64,000 nt of DNA, taken from assembly GCA_951812315.1 (NCBI GenBank), contig CATOSA010000008.1:124001-188000 (forward strand), given 5' to 3'. The DNA comes from an uncultured Burkholderiales bacterium. Lineage in GTDB: Bacteria; Pseudomonadota; Gammaproteobacteria; Burkholderiales; Eutrophovitaceae. Under the pieces are notes generated by a model. The model was given only the letters and a program-made list of their open reading frames with translations. It was not told the origin of the DNA and searched no databases. The position numbers were made by a program, and so were the translations under genes. Position 1 is the stretch's first letter. Each line of letters starts with the position of its first letter. Shown here piece after piece: positions 52,290 through 61,440 of this stretch.

Positions 52290-52991
52290 CTAATGCAACG
52301 CCCTGCCACAGCCTGACAACGCATTGCCGTCAAGCACGACCGCCACAGTGGTTTCAAACCGCTCGCCGCTCATCGTGTCGCTGCAACGATTTCCTTCCAG
52401 GGTAATTGTCAGCACGTGCCCGTTTTCAGAAGTTTCGTACGTCGTCGTGCGCGACACCTCATCGCTTGTCGGCTCTGGCGCAGCAAACGTCAAGCGATCG
52501 GCCCCGTAGTTGGTCACGAGTACTATTCCATAGCTTCGGCTGATCTCCAGAATCCATCCGGGTTCGTTTCCGACCGCGCGGAAATCCGCGCCTCTGAGCT
52601 TGGCGTCTTCCCATATCGCTTTCGAGCGATTATTCCTGCATTCAAGACCAGGCTGACCTTCCAGCTCCAGCATAGCCATTTCGCCCTTGCTCCAGTAAAC
52701 GGTCGAACCTTCCTGAAATTTTGCGCCGGAAGCTGACGGCACCTGCGGCAAGTTCAACGTTCCGGACGCAAGGAATAACCAGGCCGCCTCGCCCTCGACT
52801 CGCGCCGTGAAATTTGACTCATCCGAACACTCATAAGCAAATGTATGTCCAGATGTTCTTGCCGAGACCGGATCTGCTGTCGCCGGCCGCACCGTTGACC
52901 CATCGCTGCTTTCGCGATCGCACGCCGTCAACTGCAAGCTGAGAAAAACGAGCACGCAGGTGGCGAACCGCCTGTCAGTGAAGACTTTCAT
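52290..52991 (-). CDS. Lipoprotein with MliC-like (lysozyme inhibitor) domain and C-terminal COG3650-like domain
   Basis: Outer-membrane lipoprotein of 233 residues. ATG 52991 opens MKVFTDRRFATCVLVFLSLQ LTAC with the lipobox at Cys 24. Residues 45-115 form an MliC domain: HTFAYECSDESNFTARVEGE, WLFLASGTLNLPQVPSASGA, KFQEGSTVYWSKGEMAMLEL, with the conserved SASGAK and Trp-Lys-Gly. MliC proteins inhibit c-type lysozyme in the periplasm. Residues 125-225 (GADFRAVGNEPGWILEISRS, VSRTTTYETSENGHVLTITL) are the domain often found fused to it in gammaproteobacteria and betaproteobacteria. A role in envelope protection is likely. It converges with the split deacylase gene. Confidence 0.82.
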   Translation of the reverse strand: MKVFTDRRFATCVLVFLSLQLTACDRESSDGSTVRPATADPVSARTSGHTFAYECSDESNFTARVEGEAAWLFLASGTLNLPQVPSASGAKFQEGSTVYWSKGEMAMLELEGQPGLECRNNRSKAIWEDAKLRGADFRAVGNEPGWILEISRSYGIVLVTNYGADRLTFAAPEPTSDEVSRTTTYETSENGHVLTITLEGNRCSDTMSGERFETTVAVVLDGNALSGCGRALH

Positions 52992-53081
52992 GTGACATGC
53001 CATCGTTCAATGACGTTTGCACATGGCCAAGCGAACCTGTTCGCCGAAGCATGTCCATATGCGTGTCTCGGCTCGTCCAAA

Positions 53082-53624
53082 CTAGCTGTGATCTACCATG
53101 ATCAGTTCGCTGATATCGAATCCCAGCGCTTCGGCGCGCACCTTGAATCGCTCGAGAATCTCGTCGCTTACGGTTGATGACCTCGAAAGAAGCCAGAGGT
53201 AGGAGCGGCTGACACCAGAGACAAACGCGTATTCGTAGTTTTCAGTATCCAGCTCGAATACGACATAGGAAGTGTAGATCGGTCCAAAGAACGATACCTT
53301 CAGATGACCCTGCGACGAATCACCTACGAAGTACGCCTTGCCTTCGACCTCTTTCCATTCATTGTCGCCGGCAGCGAATCCACGGTTCGTGACAGTGACA
53401 CCACCATCATCCCTCAGGCTGTAATTGGCGGTTACATTTTGTAATCCGCGCTCGAAGGAATGGTCGAGCCGCGCAATCTCGTACCATTTGCCAAGGTAGC
53501 GATTCAGATCAAAGTCGCGAACCGGGGCCACGCCATCGGGAACACCCGTACAACCAAAAAGAGCGCTAGTGAAAATCACCACAAGAAGCACTCGCGCAAC
53601 AGTCAATCCAAATCGCACAACCAT
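53082..53624 (-). CDS. blc: Bacterial lipocalin (Blc-like)
   Basis: Outer-membrane lipocalin of 180 residues. ATG 53624 opens MVVRFGLTVARVLLVVIFTS followed by ALFGC, a lipobox. The lipocalin fold is marked by VRDFDLNRYLGKWYEIARLD (GxW motif), NYSLRDDGGVTVTNRG, AYFVGDSSQGHLKVSFFGPI and the C-terminal SRSYLWLLSRSSTVSDEILE. Blc binds lysophospholipids and is induced in envelope stress. It stands 90 bp upstream of the MliC-like gene and on the same strand, suggesting an envelope-related pair. Confidence 0.92.
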   Translation of the reverse strand: MVVRFGLTVARVLLVVIFTSALFGCTGVPDGVAPVRDFDLNRYLGKWYEIARLDHSFERGLQNVTANYSLRDDGGVTVTNRGFAAGDNEWKEVEGKAYFVGDSSQGHLKVSFFGPIYTSYVVFELDTENYEYAFVSGVSRSYLWLLSRSSTVSDEILERFKVRAEALGFDISELIMVDHS

Positions 53625-53925
53625 GGTTCCAGTTTCTCCATACTCCAAAAAAGAGTATTACCAGGCAGATACCGACCGCACATATCTGATTCCATTATCC
53701 GTTAATTCAGGCAGCTTTCCTGGAAATTGACCAGAACCACGGCTGGCAGCTATGTTTGAGCGTTCGCGGGCACACAACATTGCGAGAGAATACGGGAGCG
53801 ACGCCAGGTCCGATGCGAGTACGAATTGCGCCTGCGCATTCGAACTCCATCAGCAAAAACATTTGCGGTCGGCGACAATAGGCACTCGACAACAGGGCCA
53901 ACACAGCAAGATGGAGAAACAGAAT

Positions 53926-54735
53926 ATGTCTGGAGCAACATTATCAGACGTTGCAGTCGTCACGGGCGGTGCGAGCGGAATTGGTGCGGCTTGCTGCCGC
54001 GAACTGGCCGCACGCGGCGCGCAAGTAATTGCCGTGGACCGTGATGAACGGGTTAATAAAGTAGCGAACGAACTCAATACACGCGCATTCATAGCCGACG
54101 TGACCGATGATGGCGCGCTGGCGCGATACGCCGAGTCAATTGAGAACGAGATTGGCCCGGTCGAGATTCTGGTCAACAGCGCAGACATTATCCAGCAGCC
54201 ACTGCCACCGGCGAAATTGAAAATGAAGACGTGGGACGAGGTCGTAAGCGTCGATCAGCGGGGAACATATCTCGCATCGGTCCTGTTTGCCAACTATATG
54301 ACTGCGCGGCGCCGGGGATGCATTGTCAACATCGCGTCCATCGTTGGGTCGCGTTCGGCGCCGCTGCACGCGTACGCGCCGGCAAAGGCCGCTGTTATCT
54401 CGATGACCGAGTGCCTCGCCGCCGAATGGGGGCCGGCAGGCGTTCGCGTCAATGCGGTATCACCTGGCTATACGCGCACACCTGCATTGCAAGCGGCAAT
54501 AGACGACGGTGAACGCGAGGTCTCAGCGCTTGAGGACAACTCCGCGCTCGGCCGCATGGTCGAACCCATCGAAGTTGCACGTGCTGTCGCATTTCTGGCA
54601 AGCCCGGACGCCGCCGCCATCACCAGCGCGAATCTTCCAGTTGATTGCGGATACCTGGTCACCACGTCGTGGCACTCTTACGGGGGGCTGCGCGGGCACG
54701 CCCAGTTCTTGGCGAGCGCGCCTGGGCCCTCGTAG
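53926..54735 (+). CDS. SDR family oxidoreductase
   Basis: Short-chain dehydrogenase of 269 residues. ATG 53926 has GGAGA at a good distance; an ATG five codons earlier has none. TGGASGIGAACCRELAARGA is the cofactor motif with Asp in AVDRDER favouring NAD. NNAG is replaced by NSAD (VEILVNSADIIQQP), a rare change of the structural Asn/Gly. The Ser is in IVNIASIVGSRSAP and Tyr-Lys in AYAPAKAAVI. The C-terminal tail after LPVDCGYLVTTSWHS is about 20 residues longer than usual and ends FLASAPGPS. Substrate unknown. Monocistronic. Confidence 0.82.
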   Translation: MSGATLSDVAVVTGGASGIGAACCRELAARGAQVIAVDRDERVNKVANELNTRAFIADVTDDGALARYAESIENEIGPVEILVNSADIIQQPLPPAKLKMKTWDEVVSVDQRGTYLASVLFANYMTARRRGCIVNIASIVGSRSAPLHAYAPAKAAVISMTECLAAEWGPAGVRVNAVSPGYTRTPALQAAIDDGEREVSALEDNSALGRMVEPIEVARAVAFLASPDAAAITSANLPVDCGYLVTTSWHSYGGLRGHAQFLASAPGPS

Positions 54736-55044
54736 CAAGCGGGCCAGCTAATAGGCCCAGGCCGGCCCCCACATTCGACTGCGCGTGTTGACGGCCGTGT
54801 CATCGGCCGGCACTCCGGCGTACTTTATGCATGTCCAGCGGTCGGCACGCGATATCCGTACAGTACGCACTGGTCAACACGGACAGGGGTCTGCTCCCGC
54901 TATTTCTTGACTGTCCCCCGGACACAATGCTGATCAATCGTGTTTTCCACGCGACACAGGGTTCGTCGCAACTGCCCTTGCACAGAAGTCCGGCCTGCGA
55001 TGAGCGCATGCCGCAAGTGCACACACTGACAATCTGACGCTGAC
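54736..55044. other. Intergenic region
   Basis: About 310 bp between the SDR gene and the ankyrin gene, with no supported gene. A short stem (gggcc/ggccc, 54740-54757) lies after the SDR stop but has no T-tract. Confidence 0.4.
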
Positions 55045-56508
55045 ATGACGACAAGCACGCGAACAACTGAAGAAGTTATCGACCTGATTGAAAAGAATGA
55101 CGATGCAGCCAGTGGCGCTGTCGCGCAACTGGATACATATTGCCAACAGGATGAGATCGGGCGAACACCGCTGAACACCGCAATTGAGTTCAATAACCGC
55201 GACATCATCGCTCTGATTACCGAGTCCGGCGACGCGATCGACTACTTTCCCAGGATTGACGAATATCTGATCAACCCGGTCAAACACACCGTGACCGACG
55301 CAGTTAACGAAGGGCAAGTCGCTGATACGGAGAAATATCTTGTCGCCTGCTTTGGTGAGCGCATGCGTTTTCAGCGCACGCCTCTACACACAGCATGCAG
55401 GTACGCAAACCAGGAAGCGATGTCGACGCTTGTTTCAAGGAAAGCGGACGTAAATGCCAGGGATATTCTCGGACTCACTCCACTGGAGCTCGCCATCGAA
55501 CTTGGCGGACCTGACACAGCGACGGCGTTTCTCGATGCATGCAAGGAGAATGAACGAAACGTTGACATCAGCGACTTCACCTTGCGAATGGCATGTGCAA
55601 ACCCCGGCTTGTACCGACAAGTCGTTCAGGAAGGCAACATGGACAAGAAGGCCAGGCGATTTGCGTTTAATTTGTCCGCTGCACTACTGGACGAAGACGC
55701 GATGGAGCAATTACTTCAGGCTGGAATGAAAATCAAGGACGCATTCGGACCTGAACTTAACCCGATACGTGAAGTGTGTACGTCACGATTATTGTCTGTA
55801 TACGAACACCCGGAAGCTCCCCGACTGGCAGGACAGTATGCGGCTGCGACAGATTTCGGCGGAAGTACCATTCATGTAGACAATGACGACATCAACAATG
55901 CGCAGACACTCGAAGAGATCCATGCGCTGTTCAGAAACGCCGAGAAAAAGGAAGAGGACAAGAAGCGCCGGCAAACGTCATACACGCTGTCGGACGATGA
56001 ACAGCAAGCATTGCTAAAGAAACGCATTGCGCTGATCAATCTACTGACCAAGAGCGGCGCAACTGCCAAAATGATCCAACGGAAAGCGCCTTATGGATTC
56101 GCAAGCGATATTGTGAGTATGGGCTCTCCCGAGATTCTTCAGGCATTGGCGAACATTGGCGTAACGCTTGCGCCGGAGGAGGATGGCCCTTCGGAACTGG
56201 TTTCGGCTCTGGTCGACAGCAACTTTGGAATGATAGACCCGTTGATTCAAATGGGTCATGAATGGACTGGCGAAGAGAACAATCATCCGGAACTTCTGCG
56301 CGAATACCGGAAATGGAAAAAGGACAACGAATCCGACGTCGTGCAACTCAATCTGCCTGAAGAAAAGGCTGATACGCTGAGCCAGGGAGCACTGTGCGCG
56401 CTGTCAGGAATACAGACTGGACCTGGGAACTCGCGGGAGAATCAATGCTGCTCGCGACAACGGTTCCCGAGAAGATACAGTCAGGCAAACCGATCATTGC
56501 CCGGGTGA
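55045..56508 (+). CDS. Ankyrin-repeat protein, probably frameshifted near its end
   Basis: A protein of about 450 reliable residues with ankyrin-type repeats: IGRTPLNTAIEFNNRDIIAL and QRTPLHTACRYANQEAMSTL, then ILGLTPLELAIELGGPDTAT. A charged coiled segment follows (FRNAEKKEEDKKRRQTSYTL) and a helical C-terminal part (GSPEILQALANIGVTLAPEE). After LNLPEEKADTLSQGALC (about 56395) the frame turns into low-complexity sequence and ends at 56508, while the next frame continues with well-formed protein from 56394. The natural product is therefore probably one longer protein. No signal peptide. Ankyrin proteins bind other proteins; partner unknown. Confidence 0.7.
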   Translation: MTTSTRTTEEVIDLIEKNDDAASGAVAQLDTYCQQDEIGRTPLNTAIEFNNRDIIALITESGDAIDYFPRIDEYLINPVKHTVTDAVNEGQVADTEKYLVACFGERMRFQRTPLHTACRYANQEAMSTLVSRKADVNARDILGLTPLELAIELGGPDTATAFLDACKENERNVDISDFTLRMACANPGLYRQVVQEGNMDKKARRFAFNLSAALLDEDAMEQLLQAGMKIKDAFGPELNPIREVCTSRLLSVYEHPEAPRLAGQYAAATDFGGSTIHVDNDDINNAQTLEEIHALFRNAEKKEEDKKRRQTSYTLSDDEQQALLKKRIALINLLTKSGATAKMIQRKAPYGFASDIVSMGSPEILQALANIGVTLAPEEDGPSELVSALVDSNFGMIDPLIQMGHEWTGEENNHPELLREYRKWKKDNESDVVQLNLPEEKADTLSQGALCALSGIQTGPGNSRENQCCSRQRFPRRYSQANRSLPG

Positions 56509-56834
56509 AACACAGTAACGTCTACGGACCGTGCGATTTCGCAAAACTGTTCGTCCGAATTGGCGATCCAAAAAAGCCAACCGCATTCGAAGAACTGGGA
56601 ACCGACGACGAATGGCAATCGATGAAACTCGTCGAGGAGTTGTTGTCGATCGATGGCGAAGAGGTCAACCGTTCCTCGATTTCCGAACCCCTCTATGGTG
56701 AAACGCCCTGGGAAGGCACCTATGAGTGCGAACTCGTATTCAAGAAAGGAAAGCACTCGATTGAGATCAGGCTTGTCAGCGATGAAGAAGGCATGTACGG
56801 CGTGATCTCCGACTGGGTGGTAACGGTCGCCTAG
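56394..56834 (+). CDS. Beta-rich C-terminal domain, likely continuation of the ankyrin protein
   Basis: A 146-residue frame that overlaps the end of the ankyrin frame by 115 bp. It begins AVRNTDWTWELAGESMLLAT and continues KPIIARVKHSNVYGPCDFAK, FKKGKHSIEIRLVSDEEGMY and GVISDWVVTVA, an Ig-like beta sandwich. There is no ribosome-binding site before the GTG at 56394, and its first good sequence starts just where the ankyrin frame fails. One indel near 56385-56395 would join them; a separate translationally coupled gene is the alternative. Confidence 0.6.
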   Translation: MRAVRNTDWTWELAGESMLLATTVPEKIQSGKPIIARVKHSNVYGPCDFAKLFVRIGDPKKPTAFEELGTDDEWQSMKLVEELLSIDGEEVNRSSISEPLYGETPWEGTYECELVFKKGKHSIEIRLVSDEEGMYGVISDWVVTVA

Positions 56835-56944
56835 TGCGCATATTTCACGATCATCGCGTACAGTTTGCCTGATCAACCTCTCGCGAAGACTTGGAGCGCC
56901 TGCGGTTCACGCTAGTATCGTAATGCCAATATACTGGCAAGGCT

Positions 56945-58159
56945 GTGCAACTGCAGCACCCTCCATCGAATGCAAGCACTCACCGGGAACCGGACACAGT
57001 GATTCTGCTTCGCCTGATACTTATCGCGGTACTCACGCATATGGCGTTCGTGAGTGCACGCATGACCGCTTCGCTGTACGCGCTGGCGAACGATGCGTCG
57101 ACGTTTACCGTCGGTGTCATTCTCGCGTTGTTTTCACTGGTACCGATGCTGATTTCGGTACGCGCTGGCCGCTGGATCGACGCAGTCGGACCGCGGCGCC
57201 CCACGTTAATCGGCACCTTGCTCATTCTTGGCGGCGTGCTGCTGCCAGCGATGTTTTCCTACGCCGCCGCCGACCTTGCGCCGTTGCTGGTCGGCGCATC
57301 ACTGATTGGCACCGGCACCACCATCAATCTGCTGTCCATCCAGCAAGTTATCGGCGAACGAGCAGACCCGGCTCGGCGCGCAGCGACGTTTTCCTGGTTC
57401 GCGCTCGGGGTTTCCGTTTCCGGTTTCACCGGTCCAGTCCTTAGCGGCCTGATTATCGACAACTTCGGCCACCGCGCATCGTTCGGAGCACAGGTATTGG
57501 TTGCCCTGCTCGCGCTGGGCCTGCTGTGGAGCAGCCGTGGCCTGATGCCTTCACGGCACGGCAATATGAAGCCACCCCGCCCCTTCCAGCCAATGGAATT
57601 TTTCAGGCATACGGAACTGCGTCATATCCTGATTGCGACCGCGTTGATTTCGATGTCATGGGATTTGCAATCCTTCGTGATACCGGTGCATGGCAACGCC
57701 GTAGGACTGTCCGCATCAGAGATCGGATTCGTGCTCGGCAGTTTTGCACTCGCCACTTTCGTAATACGACTTGCCATGCAATGGCTGTCGCGCCATGTGA
57801 CCGAATGGCAGGTACTTACCTACACGATGTTCTGCGCCGCACTCGCCTTCACACTGTTCCCGATCTATTCCTCACTCACGCCACTCATGGCCGCCGCCTT
57901 CCTGCTCGGTCTTGGTCTGGGCGCAGCGCAGCCAAACATCATGTCACTGGTCCACTCGCGCTCGCCCGAGGGAAGAGTCGGCGAAGTACTCGGTGCGCGC
58001 GCGACCATCATTCACAGCAGCCAGGTGGTTTTGCCGCTCGTATTCGGCGCATTCGGATCCGTACTGGGCGCCGCGGCGATGTTCTGGATGATGGCGTTTC
58101 TGGTCGGTAGCGGTGGCGTGGGCGCACTATTCTGGCGAAAACACAAAGTTAACCCGTGA
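56945..58159 (+). CDS. MFS transporter
   Basis: Inner-membrane permease of about 404 residues with 12 predicted hydrophobic segments (for example LRLILIAVLTHMAFVSARMT, GTLLILGGVLLPAMFSYAAA, VLVALLALGLLWSS, LMAAAFLLGLGLGAAQPNIM). RAGRWIDAVGPRRPTLIG is the MFS loop-2/3 motif. GTG 56945 and GTG 56999 are both possible starts. It is related to the sugar-phosphate/drug-type group but no substrate signature is recognised. It converges with the NUDIX-MBL gene, whose stop is 26 bp away. Confidence 0.83.
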   Translation: MQLQHPPSNASTHREPDTVILLRLILIAVLTHMAFVSARMTASLYALANDASTFTVGVILALFSLVPMLISVRAGRWIDAVGPRRPTLIGTLLILGGVLLPAMFSYAAADLAPLLVGASLIGTGTTINLLSIQQVIGERADPARRAATFSWFALGVSVSGFTGPVLSGLIIDNFGHRASFGAQVLVALLALGLLWSSRGLMPSRHGNMKPPRPFQPMEFFRHTELRHILIATALISMSWDLQSFVIPVHGNAVGLSASEIGFVLGSFALATFVIRLAMQWLSRHVTEWQVLTYTMFCAALAFTLFPIYSSLTPLMAAAFLLGLGLGAAQPNIMSLVHSRSPEGRVGEVLGARATIIHSSQVVLPLVFGAFGSVLGAAAMFWMMAFLVGSGGVGALFWRKHKVNP

Positions 58160-58185
58160 GGCGACGCAAGCGCTGGATGCATACG

Positions 58186-59853
58186 TCATTCCGTTAACTG
58201 CCACACCTCCTGCGCCTGACTGGCACGCCCGTCCACTTCGAGCTTTTGCAAATGCGCAAGCAGTGAACGCGTCGCCAGTTTGTGCAGGCCTTGCGGCGTA
58301 TCGTCATAAACCGTCGCCACCAGCGACTCGACGCTACCCTTTCCGGCACCGCGTAGCGCATTCACGACCTTGTTTTCCCGGTTGAGCCGGTGTACGAGCA
58401 ACCGCTCGACAACTTCGTTCGGCCTTTCCATCAGAAAACCATGACCGGGAGCGAGCCAGGCAATGTCTTCGTCATAAAGCCGCTCCAGCGAAGAAAAGTA
58501 GTGCGACATGTTGCCATCAGGTGGGTTTATCACAACGGTCGAGCCCTGCATGATGTGATCACCGGTAAACAACAAACGCTCTTCTTCAAGCAGATAGCAA
58601 ATCTGGTTCGAGGCGTGACCCGGCGTGTGCAATACACGCAAGGTGACACCGGCAATTTCAAGACGCTCACCTTCAGTCAGCTCGTGATCAGGTAGAAACG
58701 TCTGGTCCTGTCGCTCCTTGTACTTTGCGAGCATCCCGTAAGTCGGCGCATTCGTTTGTTCCTTGAGTAATGCCGCACCCGGCGAATGATCCACATGTGT
58801 GTGCGTACACAGGATCCAGCGAATTGGCCCCGGCGCCACTTCCACGATGCGCGCAATGTGCTCGGCATCCGGTGGACCCGGGTCAATCACCGCCACTCCG
58901 GAAGATTCGTCGCCAACGATATAGCAATTCGTGCCCGGGCCGGTCATCACGCTCGGATTTGGCGCCGTGAGTCGCATCATCTGGTCGGACAGCGCCACCG
59001 GGGTACCGGGAATGATTTCATATGATGCTGTGACTTTCTGTTCCGGATCGAGTTTTCCCACTTCAGCATAGGCGTAATCGCCGGGCACAAGAATCTTCTT
59101 CCCGTCTTTTCCGACGGCAACACGCGGATGCATTGCCGGCATCGGGCGCGGTGAACGCGCATACTCGAGCGCTGCCGCAACGTCGCGCATTTTGGAAATG
59201 CTCTCCAGCGTTTTCAATGTCGGGAACATGATATTCAGTTCACCCTTTGCCCCACGCTCGATCGCGTCCTCAGGCCGTACCCACAAGTGGTTAACCAATT
59301 CCTCGCCGTCGTGCGATGGCGTTTGACTTGGCGGCGCCTCTGCCAGAAAAAAGCGCGTGTCGTAACGGCGCGGGCGTCCTGCCTGAGTGATCCAGTGGCT
59401 GAAGTAATGCAAACGATCTGCGGCCAGGCGCAGGTTGTTTGACTGCAGCAAGTCGAGCAGAGTTGCCTCACCTGCGGCAAGTGCCTTGCGCGCGCTATCA
59501 AAATGCCCGTCAGAGCGCGCGTCAAAATCAATCAACGCATCATCGTGGGTATGCGCGAACAACAATCCCGCTTCTTCGAAACATTCACGAATAGCGGCAA
59601 CCCAGTACCCAAGACCACCTTGTTCTATACCCAGTCGTTTACTGGCTTCAGTGTCGTCAATGCCAGTCGCAAGATTCGCAATCTCGGATGAACCGTCGGC
59701 CTTGTCGACGGCGCCACCGGGAAACACGTACGCGCCACCCGCAAAGTTGGCGAGGTGCGTGCGCTTGGCGAGCAACACTTCGGGACCCTGCGACGCATCG
59801 CGCAAGAGAATTAATGTCGCCGCAGGGCGCGGGGTAATTACAGCAGTGTTCAT
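58186..59853 (-). CDS. NUDIX hydrolase fused to a metallo-beta-lactamase-fold hydrolase
   Basis: A 555-residue fusion. ATG 59853 starts at MNTAVITPRPAATLILLRDA. Residues 1-230 form a NUDIX domain: FAGGAYVFPGGAVDKADG and then WVAAIRECFEEAGLLFAH, a relaxed Nudix box (GAVD..., RECFEEAGL). Residues 280-555 form an MBL domain with GPGTNCYIVGDESSGVAVID, THTHVDHSPGAALLKE (HxHxDH), LRVLHTPGHASNQICYLLEE and LFTGDHIMQGSTVVINPPDG, closest to the LACTB2/RNase Z-like group. NUDIX enzymes cut nucleoside-diphosphate-linked compounds; the fused MBL part may act on the released or an RNA substrate. Physiological substrate unknown. Confidence 0.87.
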   Translation of the reverse strand: MNTAVITPRPAATLILLRDASQGPEVLLAKRTHLANFAGGAYVFPGGAVDKADGSSEIANLATGIDDTEASKRLGIEQGGLGYWVAAIRECFEEAGLLFAHTHDDALIDFDARSDGHFDSARKALAAGEATLLDLLQSNNLRLAADRLHYFSHWITQAGRPRRYDTRFFLAEAPPSQTPSHDGEELVNHLWVRPEDAIERGAKGELNIMFPTLKTLESISKMRDVAAALEYARSPRPMPAMHPRVAVGKDGKKILVPGDYAYAEVGKLDPEQKVTASYEIIPGTPVALSDQMMRLTAPNPSVMTGPGTNCYIVGDESSGVAVIDPGPPDAEHIARIVEVAPGPIRWILCTHTHVDHSPGAALLKEQTNAPTYGMLAKYKERQDQTFLPDHELTEGERLEIAGVTLRVLHTPGHASNQICYLLEEERLLFTGDHIMQGSTVVINPPDGNMSHYFSSLERLYDEDIAWLAPGHGFLMERPNEVVERLLVHRLNRENKVVNALRGAGKGSVESLVATVYDDTPQGLHKLATRSLLAHLQKLEVDGRASQAQEVWQLTE

Positions 59854-60021
59854 AATGTTTTTGGTGAAATAGCAGTAAAGAAAACGGTTGGGGTCGCAAT
59901 CACTAACAAACCATTGCAATTTCTCTCACACGGCAACTTCCGGGACACAGTAGCTGGCAAAAACAACATTGATTGTTGAATGTCATACAAACGCTGAACT
60001 AATATTAAACAGCCACCTTTC

Positions 60022-60336
60022 CTAATACTTGTTGCCCCGATACCTCCACGACCAACCCGGTTTTGGTCGCTTGGCCTCTGACGATCGAGAGGCGGTAGAA
60101 TCTTCAGGATAGTCAACCGCATGGGCACCCGGCCCGTCCGACTCGATCCGATCAGGATGAGCTGAAAACGGTACGATAACCGCACCCTCAGGCGGGTGCT
60201 CACCATAATTGACCCGCCCGTTCGGCTCAACCCATTTCTTGATATCGGCCATGGCAGAGCCGCTGGACAGTATGCAAACAGCCACCAGGGAAGACAACGC
60301 AACAATCCGACACATTGAACTAGACAATTCCAACAT
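60022..60336 (-). CDS. DUF4124 domain-containing exported protein
   Basis: A 104-residue exported protein. The signal peptide runs MLELSSSMCRIVALSSLVAV to about SAMA; then the DUF4124 motif DIKKWVEPNGRVNYGEHPPE, which is widespread in beta- and gammaproteobacteria. A polar tail follows (DGPGAHAVDYPEDSTASRSS). ATG 60336 or 60315 may be the true start; a longer frame has no signal peptide. Function of DUF4124 proteins is unknown; some bind to cell-wall-related partners. Confidence 0.75.
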   Translation of the reverse strand: MLELSSSMCRIVALSSLVAVCILSSGSAMADIKKWVEPNGRVNYGEHPPEGAVIVPFSAHPDRIESDGPGAHAVDYPEDSTASRSSEAKRPKPGWSWRYRGNKY

Positions 60337-60369
60337 CCGTTTTCCGGGCCAAATCGCGAACGCAATCAC

Positions 60370-60672
60370 ATATTGTGCACTACGCCAGCCGGCTTTGCTT
60401 CGCCCGAGTCGCCGCAGTCGGTGTCATGGTTGCTGGCACATTGTTGTCACATCTGGCCTGCGCCAGCCCAAACAATCCTGGCCCGGTCGCTTGGCACTTC
60501 CGTTTCGACCCCGCAAAGCTCTGCGCGGCTTTCCAATACATGAACTGAATTTGACCCGTTTCCGGGCACCGGCTAGATTGCGTGGTCAGGAAATGCGGCG
60601 TCAAAATGACCTCGATGTCCTGAACCGCTATTTTCTGAACCGCAACGTTCTGAAGAAGGGTATCGAAAGCTC
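60370..60672. other. Intergenic region
   Basis: About 300 bp upstream of the flavin reductase gene with no supported gene. Near 60620-60655 the word ctgaaccgc occurs twice in a degenerate 15-bp tandem. Confidence 0.4.
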
Positions 60673-61350
60673 ATGCATTACTCACTGGAAAACCCCGACG
60701 AACACCGCAACCACGGCATGGAACACAACCCGTTCAAGGCGCTCGTTGCACCGCGCCCGATCGGCTGGATATCAAGCGTTAGCAAAGCAGGTGTGCTGAA
60801 CCTGGCACCGTACAGCTTCTTCAATGCGGTCTCTGATTCACCACCGATGGTGATGTTCTCGTCAGTTGGCCGCAAGGACAGCCTGAGCAACATCGAGGAA
60901 ACCGGAGAGTTCACCTGCTCGATGGCTACCGAGTTGCTGGTCGATTCGATGAATCTGAGTTCGGCACCAGTCGCCGCGAACGTCGACGAACACCAACTGG
61001 CGAAACTTGAAACGACACCCTCACTGGTAGTCAAGCCACCACGCGTCGCAGCCAGCCCGTCGGCACTTGAATGCAAGCTATGGAAAACACTTGAAATGCC
61101 ACGTGCCGACCCTGCTCGCCTTGGCAACGTGGTTGTGTTTGGTCAGGTCGTTGCGATCTACATCAACGATACTTTTGTCGAGAACGGCATCGTCAATACC
61201 GGCGCAATGCGCCCGCTGGCACGCATGGGCTACATGGACTACTCCGCCGTCCGGCCTGAGACAGTGATTACACTCAATCGGCCGGTCGCAACAAAGGACA
61301 AACAAAGCGCCAGCGTGAAGCCCGGCCCGTGGGACGGTACGTACCGTTAG
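60673..61350 (+). CDS. Flavin reductase family protein (FMN-binding split barrel)
   Basis: A 225-residue cytoplasmic flavoprotein of the HpaC-related group. Motifs: NPFKALVAPRPIGWISSVSK, VLNLAPYSFFNAVSDSPPMV, KDSLSNIEETGEFTCSMATE, which form the FMN site, and GNVVVFGQVVAIYINDTFVE near the C-terminus; PLARMGYMDYSAVRPETVIT is the family tail. Some relatives act as stand-alone flavin reductases that feed monooxygenases, others as stress proteins. No monooxygenase is next to it. It is monocistronic and converges with the TRAP transporter. Confidence 0.86.
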   Translation: MHYSLENPDEHRNHGMEHNPFKALVAPRPIGWISSVSKAGVLNLAPYSFFNAVSDSPPMVMFSSVGRKDSLSNIEETGEFTCSMATELLVDSMNLSSAPVAANVDEHQLAKLETTPSLVVKPPRVAASPSALECKLWKTLEMPRADPARLGNVVVFGQVVAIYINDTFVENGIVNTGAMRPLARMGYMDYSAVRPETVITLNRPVATKDKQSASVKPGPWDGTYR

Positions 61351-61440
61351 ACATTCTCGAAAGACAGTCGTCTTTCGGAACATGTTGCCCGTACATCCCA
61401 ATGCCCAGCCCGTCACAAGCCAAGCAGGTCAAGCAGCCGT

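Noticed and set aside
54831..55037. Small plus-strand frame before the ankyrin gene
   Set aside because: No ribosome-binding site, no conserved features; composition like non-coding DNA.
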